A stretch of DNA of 64,000 bases from a bacterium (GCA_004563195.1 SFTJ01000001.1:167370-231369), one strand, 5' to 3'; counted from the stretch's first letter, positions 1 to 10,600 are shown. Translations and numbers: made by a program. Notes: generated by a model from the sequence alone, not told the origin.

Positions 1-528
1 CTGCGTCACAAAACCCTTCTCGCCCATCGAACCATCTTCGGTCGACACATACACCTCACCATACTTGGCAAACTCGTCGAGTTCAAGCAAATCGGATGCC
101 GAACGTGCACCAAGGAGGAATTTCACACCCACGCCTTGCTCTTGAGCTTTCTTGCCCAAATAGAGCAGTGGAGCCACCCCAACACCGCCGCCAATAAGCA
201 ACATTTGCTTTCCCTCGATGCCAAATCCGTTGCCCAAGGGCAACACTATGTTCACTATCTCTCCATCTCGCTTCTCTATAAGCGCTGCTGTTCCCTCGCC
301 GGCTTTGCGCACAAGAAGCCACAATTCACGCTTCTCATAATCTACAAAATTTACCGAAATGGGACGACGCAAATAGGTGGTCTTAGAGTTGCTGACCTCA
401 ACTTGCACAAATTGCCCGGGCAAAATCTCTGGCAATTCGCCCTCTATTGGCTCAAGTTTCAGCAAAGAATAAAGGCCCGACAAGCGCTTATTCTCCTTAA
501 TCTTAAAATCGATGATATACTTTTTCAT
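1..528 (-). CDS. pyrK: Dihydroorotate dehydrogenase electron transfer subunit (partial, 3' end beyond window)
   Basis: PyrK passes electrons from the FMN of the class 1B dihydroorotate dehydrogenase PyrD to NAD+, in cytoplasmic pyrimidine synthesis. The 176 visible residues show the ferredoxin-reductase-like fold: an FAD-binding RRPIS motif, a GNGFG loop, and the nucleotide-binding stretch GGGVGVAPL. The family is about 250-260 residues long, so the C-terminal [2Fe-2S] cysteines lie to the left of the window and cannot be checked. An in-frame ATG at 546 is also possible. I prefer 528 because a TAGTTTTG -7 box at 557-564 would put transcription only a few bases before 546, and because a start reading MKKYIIDF fits the family. 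The frame stays open to base 1. Confidence 0.9.
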   Translation of the reverse strand, partial: MKKYIIDFKIKENKRLSGLYSLLKLEPIEGELPEILPGQFVQVEVSNSKTTYLRRPISVNFVDYEKRELWLLVRKAGEGTAALIEKRDGEIVNIVLPLGNGFGIEGKQMLLIGGGVGVAPLLYLGKKAQEQGVGVKFLLGARSASDLLELDEFAKYGEVYVSTEDGSMGEKGFVTQ

Positions 529-556
529 CTCTATATATTGTTTCATTTCCTTTCTA

Positions 557-564
557 CAAAACTA
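557..564 (-). promoter_or_regulatory. Probable pyrK promoter, -7 element TAGTTTTG
   Basis: Read on the minus strand, the bases match the Bacteroidetes -7 consensus TAnnTTTG. There is no good -33 TTTG at the usual spacing, so this is a single-box prediction. It supports the downstream start at 528. Confidence 0.4.
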
Positions 565-649
565 ACAATTTATTTCCATTTCGCAGCTATACACATTATA
601 TAAAATAATAAGCGACGAAAGAAAAAACTCTCTTCCATCACTTATCGTT

Positions 650-1204
650 TCATTTGTTCTCGAGTACGAATTTATCAAAACTATTGTCGTTGTAATAAAC
701 TATGATATTCACCACTCTCTTGCCGTTTCTGACGTTCATTTGCATCGAACTATCGTTAATCATATTCGGTGGGGTAGAGCGGAGAGAATCGTTTTGAAGC
801 GCCGGAGAGGTCCTCCCCACCGATCGAACACCCGCCTCATAATCCACTTGGCTATCGACATTAAAATCGATGGTATTCGAACGACTCGCGAGATTTGAAT
901 TATTCGACAAATTATCAAAGAGCGTGGCATTTTTTGGATTCTCATTGAGTTGAGCATCGTTGCCATTGTTCGCATTTGGACCACTCACTTCTTCCATCGG
1001 CCCTTCGCCAAACATAAGCCACATAATCGATAGCGAAGGATAAGTCTGGTGAATTTTCTTTATTATCTCGTCACTGACCTTTTTATTTCGTCCTGTAAGT
1101 AATTGCGATAGGGTGGGACGGGGAATTTCACAACTGTCTGCAAAAACGCTATTGGAAATTCCCTTTGTATTTAAGAATATTTTCAGGCGACTAACGATAT
1201 CCAT
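650..1204 (-). CDS. XRE-type helix-turn-helix regulator
   Basis: A 184-residue protein. Its first ~70 residues form a helix-turn-helix of the kind found in Bacteroidetes phage-repressor-like proteins: a recognition-helix region around PRPTLSQLLTGRNKK, followed by the segment IMWLMFGEGPM, which commonly ends this domain type. The rest is a low-complexity Asn/Ser-rich linker (~70-160) and a short C-terminal strand-rich tail (VVNIIVYYNDNSF) that may mediate oligomerisation. It is monocistronic, transcribed away from a strong TTTG-N20-TATATTTG promoter. GTTTACAA-like half-sites around that promoter suggest autoregulation. Its target genes are unknown. The DNA-binding call is firm; the regulatory role is inferred. 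Confidence 0.8.
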   Translation of the reverse strand: MDIVSRLKIFLNTKGISNSVFADSCEIPRPTLSQLLTGRNKKVSDEIIKKIHQTYPSLSIMWLMFGEGPMEEVSGPNANNGNDAQLNENPKNATLFDNLSNNSNLASRSNTIDFNVDSQVDYEAGVRSVGRTSPALQNDSLRSTPPNMINDSSMQMNVRNGKRVVNIIVYYNDNSFDKFVLENK

Positions 1205-1233
1205 GAGTTTACAATTTTAAATATTCGCTTTTA

Positions 1234-1265
1234 CAAATATACATAATAAAGTTAAGAACAGCAAA
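1234..1265 (-). promoter_or_regulatory. Promoter of the XRE gene: TTTG-N20-TATATTTG
   Basis: On the minus strand the -33 TTTG is at 1262-1265 and the -7 TATATTTG at 1234-1241, with a 20-base spacer. Transcription would begin about 20 bases before the ATG at 1204. Three GTTTACAA-like half-sites (near 1206, 1229 and, inverted, 1271) overlap or flank it and are candidate operators. Confidence 0.65.
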
Positions 1266-1914
1266 TTTATTTTTGTAAACTTGAATTTTCTTTTATTTTT
1301 CACCGAAATCACCACTCCAACCGCTCTTTACATTCAAAAATTATCATATTTAATCATTCGCTTCAACTTTAATTACCTAAATCGTTGATTTTAAGCACAT
1401 TATATTAATAATATCACATTAACAACAAACAACCTTACAGTAGTCCGATATATATTTATACTAACACTCTAATAATTGTTTATAAATCGTTGATTTTTAC
1501 CTAATTATGGCATTTCTAAACAAATGTTAATGCCTATTTTTGATGCATTTGTATCGTATCTGATTGCGAATTTCATTATCTCAATAGCTCCTACAAATAA
1601 AAACCACTCTTTACGTTACCAAAATCGACCTCTACCCCACCTGTTTGGTTTTAAAAAGCATCTCAAATTCCGCTCTTTCCGTTGTTTTTATTTACAAATA
1701 GCATTGATGGTAATTCTACCATTTTGTGCTATTTTGACGCTCAACTCATTTTCCTTGCAATATTTCACTCAAATCCCTATATCTGTTGACAATTTCACGT
1801 TCTAAACGATTCTAATGAGGTAAAATTGCGACCTATTTCACCACAAACATCTTAATTTACAACCTATTACATATTCAAAAAGCATCAAAATCGAGCAATA
1901 ATTAATTTGTACAG
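1266..1914. other. AT-rich intergenic region without a convincing gene
   Basis: About 650 bases of AT-rich DNA between the XRE promoter and the uvrA terminator. The sequence AAATCGTTGATTTT occurs twice (1379-1392 and 1484-1497), with TTACCTAA just before the first copy and TACCTAAT just after the second. A plus-strand open frame at 1524-1805 has no promoter or recognisable domain. I see no tRNA-like or other structured RNA. Confidence 0.5.
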
Positions 1915-1951
1915 AAAAAATTATGGCGGCCATCCATAACAGACGCCGCCA
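1915..1951 (-). terminator. Rho-independent terminator of uvrA
   Basis: On the minus strand, a GC-rich 7-bp stem (TGGCGGC with GCCGCCA, 14-base loop) lies just after the uvrA stop and is followed by a run of six T. Confidence 0.65.
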
Positions 1952-1973
1952 CGTATTAGCTATTTCTACTATT

Positions 1974-4808
1974 TTATCTACTCAACTCTTCCTTTATAAA
2001 AGCCGAGGTAATTCCCCTACCCCGTTCTGCTATTTCTTCAGGAGTTCCACAGTCTATGAGTTCACCGCCATTTCGACCACCCTCGGGTCCCATGTCAATT
2101 ATATAGTCGGCACACTTAATAACATCGAGGTTGTGCTCAATCACTATCACAGTGTTGCCTTTATCCACCAATCGATTTATCACACCGAGCAACACCTTCA
2201 CATCTTCGAAGTGCAAACCTGTGGTTGGCTCATCGAGGATATAAACTGTTTTGCCGGTATCTCTCTTTGCCAATTCGGTTGCCAACTTCACTCGTTGGCT
2301 CTCGCCTCCCGAAAGTGTGCTCGACGGTTGTCCGAGTTTCACATAACCGAGTCCCACATCTTGCAAAACTTTTATCTTCGTGAGAATTGAAGGAATGGCT
2401 TCAAAAAATTCCACGGCTTGATTTATCGTCATGTCGAGGACATCAGCTATCGACTTTCCTTTAAATCGCACTTCGAGAGTTTCTCTATTGTATCTCTTAC
2501 CGCCACACGCCTCGCATGGCACAAGCACATCGGGCAAGAAATTCATCTCTATCGATTTGTATCCGTTACCCTTGCACACTTCACATCTGCCGCCCGAGAC
2601 ATTAAACGAAAATCTACCCGGCTTATATGCTCTGATTTTTGCTTCGGGAAGATTTACAAACAGATTTCTTATATCGGCAAACACACCGGTATAAGTAGCG
2701 GGATTAGAACGCGGCGAGCGACCAAGCGGCGATTGATCCACAGTCACCACCTTGTCGATATTCTCAAGTCCGCCAATCTCGCCGTAGGACAACGGTTCAG
2801 TGAGCGAGCGGTAGAACTTCTTGCTGAGTATCGGTTGCAGCGTAGCATTTATCAAGCTCGACTTGCCGCTACCCGACACACCGGTAACACATATCAGTGT
2901 GCCCAACGGAAATTCCACATCCACATTTTTTAAGTTGTTTCCACAGCAGCCTTTCAGCACGAGTTTCTTTCCGGAGCCTACTCTACGCTCTGCGGGAATC
3001 TCTATTTCTTTCACGCCTTGCAGATATTGGGCGGTGATGGTGTTGGTCTTCATCATTTCGGCAGGAGTGCCGGAAAACACCACATTGCCGCCCTTTCGCC
3101 CTGCTTTCGGACCTATATCAACCACATAATCCGACTGCAGCATCATATCCTTATCGTGCTCCACCACTATCACCGTATTGCCTTGGTCGCGCAGATTTTT
3201 CAGCGATGTTATCAGGCGTTGATTGTCGCGCTGATGCAGACCGATGCTCGGTTCGTCAAGAATATACAGCACATTCACCAACTGCGACCCTATCTGGGTA
3301 GCCAGCCTTATGCGCTGACTTTCGCCACCCGAGAGCGACGCTGTAGAACGATTAAGCGACAAATATTCCAATCCCACACCAAGCATAAACTTCAGTCGGC
3401 TGCCAATTTCTTTCACCACTTCCGAGGCTATGGCCCATTGCTGTTTGTTGAGATGGTTTTTCAAATCGGCAATCCATTCGCTCAGCTCTGAGATATCCAT
3501 TCTCGAAAGGTCGGCAATGGTTTTGCCGTTGATATAATAATGTAGAGCTTCTTTGTTAAGACGATTACCCTTGCACTCCGGACACACGCAGCGAGAATAG
3601 AATTGCCCTGCCCATTTCTGCGCCTGCGACGACGATTCGTCGCTTTGTTGCATCTCTATATATTTCAGCAGACCATCGTACGACATGAAATAATTCTGCG
3701 TACTCATCGTTTCGGTCTTAATATTCAACCGCTCGTCGGTTCCACTCATTATCTCATCAATAGCCTCATCGGGTATGTCGCGTAAAGGTGTAGTAAGGTC
3801 TACATCATATTTTTCGCAAATAGCCTGAATCTGCCAAAAGATGAGCGAATTCTTATATTTTCCCAGCGGAAGAATGCCGCCGGCATGAATTGATACATCG
3901 AGATTGGGCATCACCTTATCGCGGTCGATAATATTCACATATCCCAAACCCTTACATTTGGGGCAAGCGCCTTGTGGGCTATTAAATGAGAAATTGTGAG
4001 GAGCCGGCTCCATATACGACAATCCAGTCACGGGGTCCATAAGCATCTTACTATAGTGCCCCACTTCCGAAGTTTCGTAATCGAGAATCATCAACTGGCC
4101 ATCGCCTTGCTTGAATGCCATCTCGGCTGTTTTGCGTAGTCGTTCCTCATCCTTGCGATTGATTTTCAACCTATCCACCACAAGTTCTATGCTGTGGTTC
4201 TTATATCGGTCGAGTTTCATACCGAAGGTCAACTCTTTCAATTCACCGTCTACTCTCACATTCAGGAATCCTTTTTTTCGCAACTGTTCGAAGAGTTCTT
4301 TATAATGACCTTTTCGATTTTTCACTATTGGCGATAGGATATACACCTTACGGCCGTCGTACTTATCGAAGAGCAGACTCAAAATCTTGTCGATTCCATA
4401 TTTCACCATCTTTTCGCCCGAGATGTAGGAGTAAGCCTCTCCTATTCGAGCATAGAGCAGACGAAGGTAGTCGTATACCTCAGTTGTGGTGCCTATGGTG
4501 CTTCGCGGATTTTTATTCACCGTTTTTTGCTCAATCGAAATCACCGGGCACAGTCCCGTAATCTTGTCAACGTCGGGACGCTCGAGCACGCCAAGCATAT
4601 TTCGAGCATAAGCCGAAAATGTTTCAAGATATCGGCGCTGCCCTTCGGCAAATATTGTATCGAATGCCAGCGATGACTTACCGCTGCCACTCAGTCCTGT
4701 TATTACAGTCAATTTATTGTGGGGAATCTCCACGTCCACATTTTTAAGATTGTGAACTCTTGCTCCCCACACGCTCACGCTCTCTGTTTCTTTTCCATTA
4801 AGTTTCAT
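1974..4808 (-). CDS. uvrA: Excinuclease ABC subunit A
   Basis: UvrA is the damage-sensing ATPase of nucleotide excision repair; with UvrB it scans DNA and loads UvrB at lesions. The 944-residue protein has the tandem ABC layout: Walker A GLSGSGKSS near residue 38, signature LSGGESQRIRLA, a second Walker A GVSGSGKSS, the second zinc module (CEVCKGNG...CEACGGKRYN) and signature LSGGESQRVKLA. In the first zinc module only the pair CPKC is present; the preceding CxxC is replaced by a non-cysteine stretch. The start is set at the ATG at 4808, four bases after the stop of the upstream gene. A longer frame to 4874 would overlap that gene and adds residues foreign to UvrA. It is likely co-transcribed with 4813-6168. 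Confidence 0.97.
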   Translation of the reverse strand: MKLNGKETESVSVWGARVHNLKNVDVEIPHNKLTVITGLSGSGKSSLAFDTIFAEGQRRYLETFSAYARNMLGVLERPDVDKITGLCPVISIEQKTVNKNPRSTIGTTTEVYDYLRLLYARIGEAYSYISGEKMVKYGIDKILSLLFDKYDGRKVYILSPIVKNRKGHYKELFEQLRKKGFLNVRVDGELKELTFGMKLDRYKNHSIELVVDRLKINRKDEERLRKTAEMAFKQGDGQLMILDYETSEVGHYSKMLMDPVTGLSYMEPAPHNFSFNSPQGACPKCKGLGYVNIIDRDKVMPNLDVSIHAGGILPLGKYKNSLIFWQIQAICEKYDVDLTTPLRDIPDEAIDEIMSGTDERLNIKTETMSTQNYFMSYDGLLKYIEMQQSDESSSQAQKWAGQFYSRCVCPECKGNRLNKEALHYYINGKTIADLSRMDISELSEWIADLKNHLNKQQWAIASEVVKEIGSRLKFMLGVGLEYLSLNRSTASLSGGESQRIRLATQIGSQLVNVLYILDEPSIGLHQRDNQRLITSLKNLRDQGNTVIVVEHDKDMMLQSDYVVDIGPKAGRKGGNVVFSGTPAEMMKTNTITAQYLQGVKEIEIPAERRVGSGKKLVLKGCCGNNLKNVDVEFPLGTLICVTGVSGSGKSSLINATLQPILSKKFYRSLTEPLSYGEIGGLENIDKVVTVDQSPLGRSPRSNPATYTGVFADIRNLFVNLPEAKIRAYKPGRFSFNVSGGRCEVCKGNGYKSIEMNFLPDVLVPCEACGGKRYNRETLEVRFKGKSIADVLDMTINQAVEFFEAIPSILTKIKVLQDVGLGYVKLGQPSSTLSGGESQRVKLATELAKRDTGKTVYILDEPTTGLHFEDVKVLLGVINRLVDKGNTVIVIEHNLDVIKCADYIIDMGPEGGRNGGELIDCGTPEEIAERGRGITSAFIKEELSR

Positions 4809-4812
4809 AGCA

Positions 4813-6168
4813 TCATTCAGTGATTTCGCCCTCGCCGCTTTCGGTATTTCGCTCTTTGCGAAGACCCACCACATTAATATCTCCTTTCAACTTATATTTC
4901 TTTCCTTCCGAGCCTTCTGCATCGATTACGTAGTAGTATACGCCCGGTTTCACTATCTTTCCCTTATATTTTCCGTCCCAACCTTGCGACGGGTCATTGA
5001 GTTCGCACAGTTGCACACCCCAAGTATTGAATATCCAACACTTGAATTTCACTATCGACTTATACGACACCTTCCACTCATCGTTAACGCCTTCGGTAAC
5101 TCCGGGTGAGAATGCGTTAGGGCATTTCAGCATCGATTCGCCTATGTTTACCTGGTACACATCGCTATATGCCGAACATTCACCTGTGGCATTACTGCAA
5201 ACAAAACGCCAGAATGTGGTACCTGCTTCTTCGAATGTAATAGTTATCTCATCTTCGTTTCTTCGGTCGGCTATTTCTTCAAATTCAGCATCGTGCGACA
5301 TCTGCCATTCTTTTGTGGCCACGGCATCGGTGTAATATGCCGAGAATGTAATCACTGCCGGTGCCGAACCTCCGAGTGTGGTTTCATCACCTCCGCCCAC
5401 TTGGTTGTCGGCTTCTTTTTGCTCTTGTTCGGCTCGGGTGGTCACTGTCACTGCTTGAGTTTGATACTCATCGCTCGTCACGCTTATCCCCTCGCCCCAA
5501 TATTCAAGGAAGCGGTCGCCGGTCAAAGTAAAGGTGGTGTTGCAATATGGTGCCGGAAGCGAAATGGCCGATTTCAATTCCTGAAGTTCTTCTTCTTGTG
5601 TTTCGGAATTCCACATCATGTCGGTTTCGTTCCACACAAGATTGTTGTATATCAATTTCAGTTTTCTGTCGAGCACTTTGCGAGCGCCGTTAATCGAGTA
5701 ATACACTATGGCATCACCTTCGCCTTGCACATTGAGTGTAGCCGAGGAGCAGTCGCCATCATTCACTGCCTCGATGCTATTTACTCTAAGCCTATAGTCG
5801 GCATAGTTTACCACCCATACATATTTTCGATTGGTGTTCTCCTCAATGATGTAGCCCGAATTTGGTATCACCGATTTCAACACACTTACATTTCCGTTTC
5901 GTTCTATTGAGGTGATTTCTTCGGCATAAGCCCCACCGGTGGCACCAAACTTATACCACTTCACGGTAGCATTACTGCTGCCGGCTGTGTATTGCATATT
6001 ATTCTGCTGCGAATCATAGAGCACATACACCATATCGAGTCCCGTATTTTTGGCAGGAACTTCCTCAAATATCTTATGACTCTCATCGCCGGTAAACGCC
6101 ACTTGGGCGTTAACCCCTATCCATGCCATAAGCATCGCTGCCAATACATTTATTCTTGGTTTTATCAT
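4813..6168 (-). CDS. Secreted protein with gliding-motility-associated (CHU_C / T9SS type B-like) C-terminal domain
   Basis: A 451-residue exported protein. An N-terminal signal peptide ends around VNAQ (residues ~20-22), followed by beta-rich segments of unknown function. Residues ~350-435 match the gliding-motility-associated C-terminal domain pattern: CPNAFSPG, VNDEWKVS, IFNTWGVQLCE, WDGKYKGK, PGVYYYVIDA. In Bacteroidetes this domain is linked to type IX secretion, type B sorting. A charged 17-residue tail (GLRKERNTESGEGEITE) follows the domain. Its stop lies four bases before the uvrA start, so the two are probably one transcript. The link to repair is not obvious and may be positional only. 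I do not recognise a catalytic domain. Confidence 0.75.
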   Translation of the reverse strand: MIKPRINVLAAMLMAWIGVNAQVAFTGDESHKIFEEVPAKNTGLDMVYVLYDSQQNNMQYTAGSSNATVKWYKFGATGGAYAEEITSIERNGNVSVLKSVIPNSGYIIEENTNRKYVWVVNYADYRLRVNSIEAVNDGDCSSATLNVQGEGDAIVYYSINGARKVLDRKLKLIYNNLVWNETDMMWNSETQEEELQELKSAISLPAPYCNTTFTLTGDRFLEYWGEGISVTSDEYQTQAVTVTTRAEQEQKEADNQVGGGDETTLGGSAPAVITFSAYYTDAVATKEWQMSHDAEFEEIADRRNEDEITITFEEAGTTFWRFVCSNATGECSAYSDVYQVNIGESMLKCPNAFSPGVTEGVNDEWKVSYKSIVKFKCWIFNTWGVQLCELNDPSQGWDGKYKGKIVKPGVYYYVIDAEGSEGKKYKLKGDINVVGLRKERNTESGEGEITE

Positions 6169-6242
6169 ACCTTGGTTTCTTTTTCGTTAATCACTCGCGC
6201 AAAAGGCAATTTCCTGCTCGTTTTGCGAAGCCTTTAATTAGG

Positions 6243-6250
6243 CAAAGATA
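6243..6250 (-). promoter_or_regulatory. Probable promoter -7 element TATCTTTG for the CHU_C-uvrA unit
   Basis: TATCTTTG on the minus strand matches TAnnTTTG exactly and would give a leader of about 70 bases before the ATG at 6168. No clear -33 TTTG was found. Confidence 0.45.
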
Positions 6251-6453
6251 CAAAGATTATTGCACATTTTTGCATCACCATCCTTGCTTTTAATTAGATA
6301 ACTCCCCATTTGCACCTATTATTGCCCGAGAACGAGAGGTTTTGGCTTGAATCTCGCTATTTTGTCAACTATCTCGCCCTACGAGCCGATTCTGGCACAT
6401 TAATTGCAATTATGATTTTTTAAATCGTAATAAATACCAATCATTTTTTATAT

Positions 6454-7632
6454 ATGAAAATTTTACACACAAGCGATTGGCACTTAGGCCACACCATCTA
6501 CGACTACGACCGTATAGAAGAACACTCTGAAATGCTTCATCAAATGGAGAAAATCGTCAAGAAGCATCGCCCCGACGTTTTCTTGCTTTGTGGAGACATT
6601 TATCACACCCCTCAACCTTCGGCTTCAGTCCAAACCATGTTTGCCAATGCATTGGTAAGGATTCACGACGCTAATCCCGAAATGTCAATTGTGATTACCG
6701 CCGGCAACCACGACAGTGCTTCGAAGCATGATATTTTCCGTTTACCATGGAAGGCTCTCAAGGTGTTCACCGTCGGAAATCTATCACCCGATACTCGCTC
6801 CGGCGAGAATTATGACGACCATATCATCGAAATTCCCGGAAAAGGTTTCATTTTGGCAGTACCATACGTCAACGAGCGGAATATGCCCGAAGATTTATTT
6901 CAGAATCTTTTATCGGAAGTTGAGAAAAGAAATAAAAGCAACCTTCCTGTGGTATTGACCGCACACACCTCGGTTCGCGGTTGCGACATTACCGGACACG
7001 ACACCGCTATGCATGACAATGTTGGCGGCATCGACTATATCGACGTGGCCCAACTTGGTTCCGGCTACGACTATGTTGCCCTCGGGCACATCCACAAACC
7101 CCAATATGTGCACACCGGCAACCACAATGTGCGATATTGTGGTTCTCCTCTACCTATTAGCTTCGACGAATGTTTCGAACATAGCGTAACCTTGGTAGAT
7201 ATCGACCACCACGGCGCCACTCCATCTTACCAAACCATCGAAATTCTAAATCCATGGCCTTTAGTAACTCTCCCCTCTCAAGATTGGGCAACATGGGACG
7301 AAGCAAAAAAGCTCTTGAAAGAATTCCCTCTTGACATCCGGGCTTACATCAGACTGAATGTAGTGGTAAAAGACTACCTGCCTACCACTGCCCGAACCGA
7401 AGCGCTCGAAATAGTAAAGGACAAGAAATGCCGCTTCTGCCTCATTAATAATCGTCGAGAATCGAGCGAAAGCAACGAAACAAAGGCTATGAGTATTCAA
7501 GAATTCAAAGCCGAGAATCCCATGCAGATTGCCAAACGATTTGCCGCCGACTCCGATATAGATTTCGACGAAGATATGGAGAATATGTTCTCCGAAGTAC
7601 TCCAATCAATTAATGAAGAAAATAGAGAATAA
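6454..7632 (+). CDS. sbcD: Exonuclease SbcCD subunit D
   Basis: The Mre11-type nuclease subunit of SbcCD, which processes hairpins and blocked DNA ends. The 392 residues carry the metallophosphoesterase motifs in order: DWHLGH near residue 8, GDIYHTP, GNHDS, AHTSVRG and GHIHKPQ. A C-terminal capping and SbcC-binding region follows. sbcC starts 24 bases downstream on the same strand, forming the usual sbcDC unit. The gene is divergent from the CHU_C-uvrA transcript, with about 285 bases between them. Confidence 0.95.
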   Translation: MKILHTSDWHLGHTIYDYDRIEEHSEMLHQMEKIVKKHRPDVFLLCGDIYHTPQPSASVQTMFANALVRIHDANPEMSIVITAGNHDSASKHDIFRLPWKALKVFTVGNLSPDTRSGENYDDHIIEIPGKGFILAVPYVNERNMPEDLFQNLLSEVEKRNKSNLPVVLTAHTSVRGCDITGHDTAMHDNVGGIDYIDVAQLGSGYDYVALGHIHKPQYVHTGNHNVRYCGSPLPISFDECFEHSVTLVDIDHHGATPSYQTIEILNPWPLVTLPSQDWATWDEAKKLLKEFPLDIRAYIRLNVVVKDYLPTTARTEALEIVKDKKCRFCLINNRRESSESNETKAMSIQEFKAENPMQIAKRFAADSDIDFDEDMENMFSEVLQSINEENRE

Positions 7633-7656
7633 CGCACTTAAATTAACGCTTTCACT

Positions 7657-10600
7657 ATGAAACTACAAAAGCTTACTATTCACAACATTGCATCTATCAA
7701 AGATGCCATTATAGACTTCGAAGCCGAGCCTCTGGCAAGTAGTGAGGTATTTCTGATTACCGGCAAAACCGGCTCCGGAAAGACCACTATTCTTGACGCC
7801 ATCTGTCTGGCTTTATACAACGAAACACCTCGCCTCAAGGATAAGTTTATCGAAGCTGATGTAGCAGATATGGGCAACGAACTAAAGTCAAACGACAAGC
7901 GCATGCTAATGCGAAAAAACACTACCGAGGCCTCTGTGAGTCTTACATTTATTGGTAATAATGGCATTCCATACGAAGCCACTTGGTCGGTAGCCCTTGC
8001 GCGAAAAAAAGCAGACGGAAAAATACAAGATGTATCAAGAACTCTAATCAATCGAAACGATAATACCACACTGACCAAAATTAACGAGATTAAAAACGAA
8101 ATAGCAAAAATCGTAGGACTTGATTTCGATCAATTCTGTCGCACCACCATGCTTGCCCAAGGCGAATTTACACGTTTCCTTCGCAGCAAAGAGGCCGAAA
8201 AATCTGCTATTCTCGAGAAAATCACCGGCGTGGACATATACTCAAAAATCGGTGCAAAGGTCTATGCCTTGACCAAAGAAAAAGAAGACGCTTGGAGTGC
8301 TATCAATCAGAAAATAAGCGACACTGTCACCCTCAGCGACGAAGATATAACCAATCGCCACAAAGAATGCGAGCAACTCTCTACGCAAGAAAAAGCATTT
8401 TCTGCCGAGGAAGACTCTCTTGCTAAGAAATTGCAGTGGATAAACCTCGATTCTGAAAATCTTTCGAAAGTTAATTCTGCCACGAAAGATTTTCAAGACA
8501 TTCAGACCATTGTAAACAGCAACGATTTTGTAAAGCATAAGAATCTCGTTAAAGACTGGCAATCCACCACCGACGCACGCAATTGGTATGCCGAAACCAT
8601 AAAAGCATCGGCTGAAATCCAACGCCAAGAAACCGATTTAAACGCACTCTCATTGCAATTTGCCACTCTTTTAGCTTGTCAAAATCAAGCCATAGAAGCA
8701 AAAAACATACTTGCCGTGCAAAAAGCAGAGGTTGATTCATTTTTATCGTCAGAAAACGATAAACGCCATATCTACGAAAACGAACAGACCATCGATGCTA
8801 ACATTTCCACTATCGTTAACAGCAAAAGTTACATTAAAAGCAACATAAGCAAATGCGAACAATTAGAGAAAGAGTTAAACACCGTTCTCACACCTGCCCA
8901 TAGCCAAGCTATAGCAAAATCGAAGCAAATACAAGCAGAAAAAGACGAGAAATCGAAAGAACACGAGCAGCAACTACACAACTTGAATGTGCGCAACTTG
9001 CCATTGCTAAGAAAGCAAAAAGAGGAAGCAACCACGCTGTTCTCCGATATCAACAGAGCAAAAGATCTCCTTAGCACCTTGCGCAATGAGCAGATTCGCA
9101 GAGCGCAACGCGAGGAGCAGCTCAAAAACCGACTTAATCGAATAAAACAACTTGAGGGTCAAGCCACGCAATTAACGCACGATTTAGCTTTAGCCGACGC
9201 TGCAAAAAAAGTGGCTGAAGAAATTCTCGAAAAGCAAAAAGACTCGGTAGATAACTTCGCGAAATCGATGCGCGCAAAACTCAAAGTGGGCGACAAATGC
9301 CCTGTATGCGGACAAGATATTGCTTGCGAGGTGCTTTGCGATGACCATTTTGCTCAGATTTTCAATGCCGCAAAGGCGAAATACGAGGAGGAGAAAAACC
9401 GATTTGATAGAATTCAAAACGAATTGAACAAAAATTTGGCAGAAAAAAATTCGCAGTGCGAGGCGTACAATGCCGAAAAGGAGGCCCTCAACGAAGATAA
9501 TTCACTTATCGAAGCCCAAAATAGGGTCGAAGAAATTTGTCGGAAAATTGGAGTGTTTCAAATAGATGATTCCACTCCTAATATTCTTGATGAAAAGATT
9601 CAAAACGCTAATAGTCTGCAAGAAGAGTTGGTTCAGAAAATAAAAGTTGCTGAAGAGATAGAAAATGTCGTTAAACTTCTTCAGCAGAAACTTAACAAAT
9701 TATCAAGCGACAAAGAAAAAGCCGAAAAAGACGTTAATAAAGCCGAAAAAGCAGTATTAAGTTGCAAAAATGAAATTGACAACCTGCGCAACATCAACAA
9801 ATCGAAGCAGCAGGATATACTTACGGCTACCGAAAAGGTTCAGAATCTGCTCTCTGATAGCCCTTGGAACTCTATCTGGGAAGAAAACCCCACCGAATTT
9901 GCCAAGGCGATAAAATCGGCAGCAAGCACATTCGCTGCAAAGGAATCGGCACAAAATAATTTGGAAAGACAAATCAACAGCGCTGATACGGAAATCAACA
10001 ACACTTATACCATCCTCGAGAAGATTCTGGAAATGATGCCTGAGTGGAAACAAATTGCAGCCAACGAGACAAAAAGCCATGACAATGCACAAAAACTCGC
10101 CACCGACATCAGTTCTAACACCGCTACTGTCTTGGCTAAGTTGGACACGGCTCGTAAAGTCCTGTCGCAGAACCAAGAATTGCTTCAGAACTTCTTGAAT
10201 GAAAGCAGTTTCGATATGGAGCGCATTGAGGCTCTCGCCTTGCACACCGGCGAAGAAATTAATGCTATAAATGCCGAAATAAGTAAAATATCCGACGAGC
10301 TATTAATGAAAAAGACAACGCTCAGCGAAGCACAAGCACGATATAGCGAACATCAGCTTAATAAACCGGTTATTTCGGAGGACGATACACCCGACAATAT
10401 CAACCTGCGCATAACTAAAGTCAAAGAGCAGATTAGCGAATGTCGCACTATGATTGGAGCTATCAATATGGAGTTACAAAAAGACGAAGAAGCCAAGAAG
10501 CACATAGGAAGTCTGAAAGAAGAAGCCGAAGTAAAGAAGGCAATTTTCGAAAATTGGGAACGATTGAACAAACTTATAGGTTGCTCTACCGGCAATAAAT

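Noticed and set aside
1379..1497. AAATCGTTGATTTT direct repeats
   Set aside because: Only two copies in AT-rich DNA; not enough for a CRISPR or iteron call.
1524..1805. Plus-strand 93-codon open frame in the XRE-uvrA gap
   Set aside because: AT-driven hydrophobic composition, no promoter, no recognisable domain, and stop-poor chance frame in AT-rich DNA.
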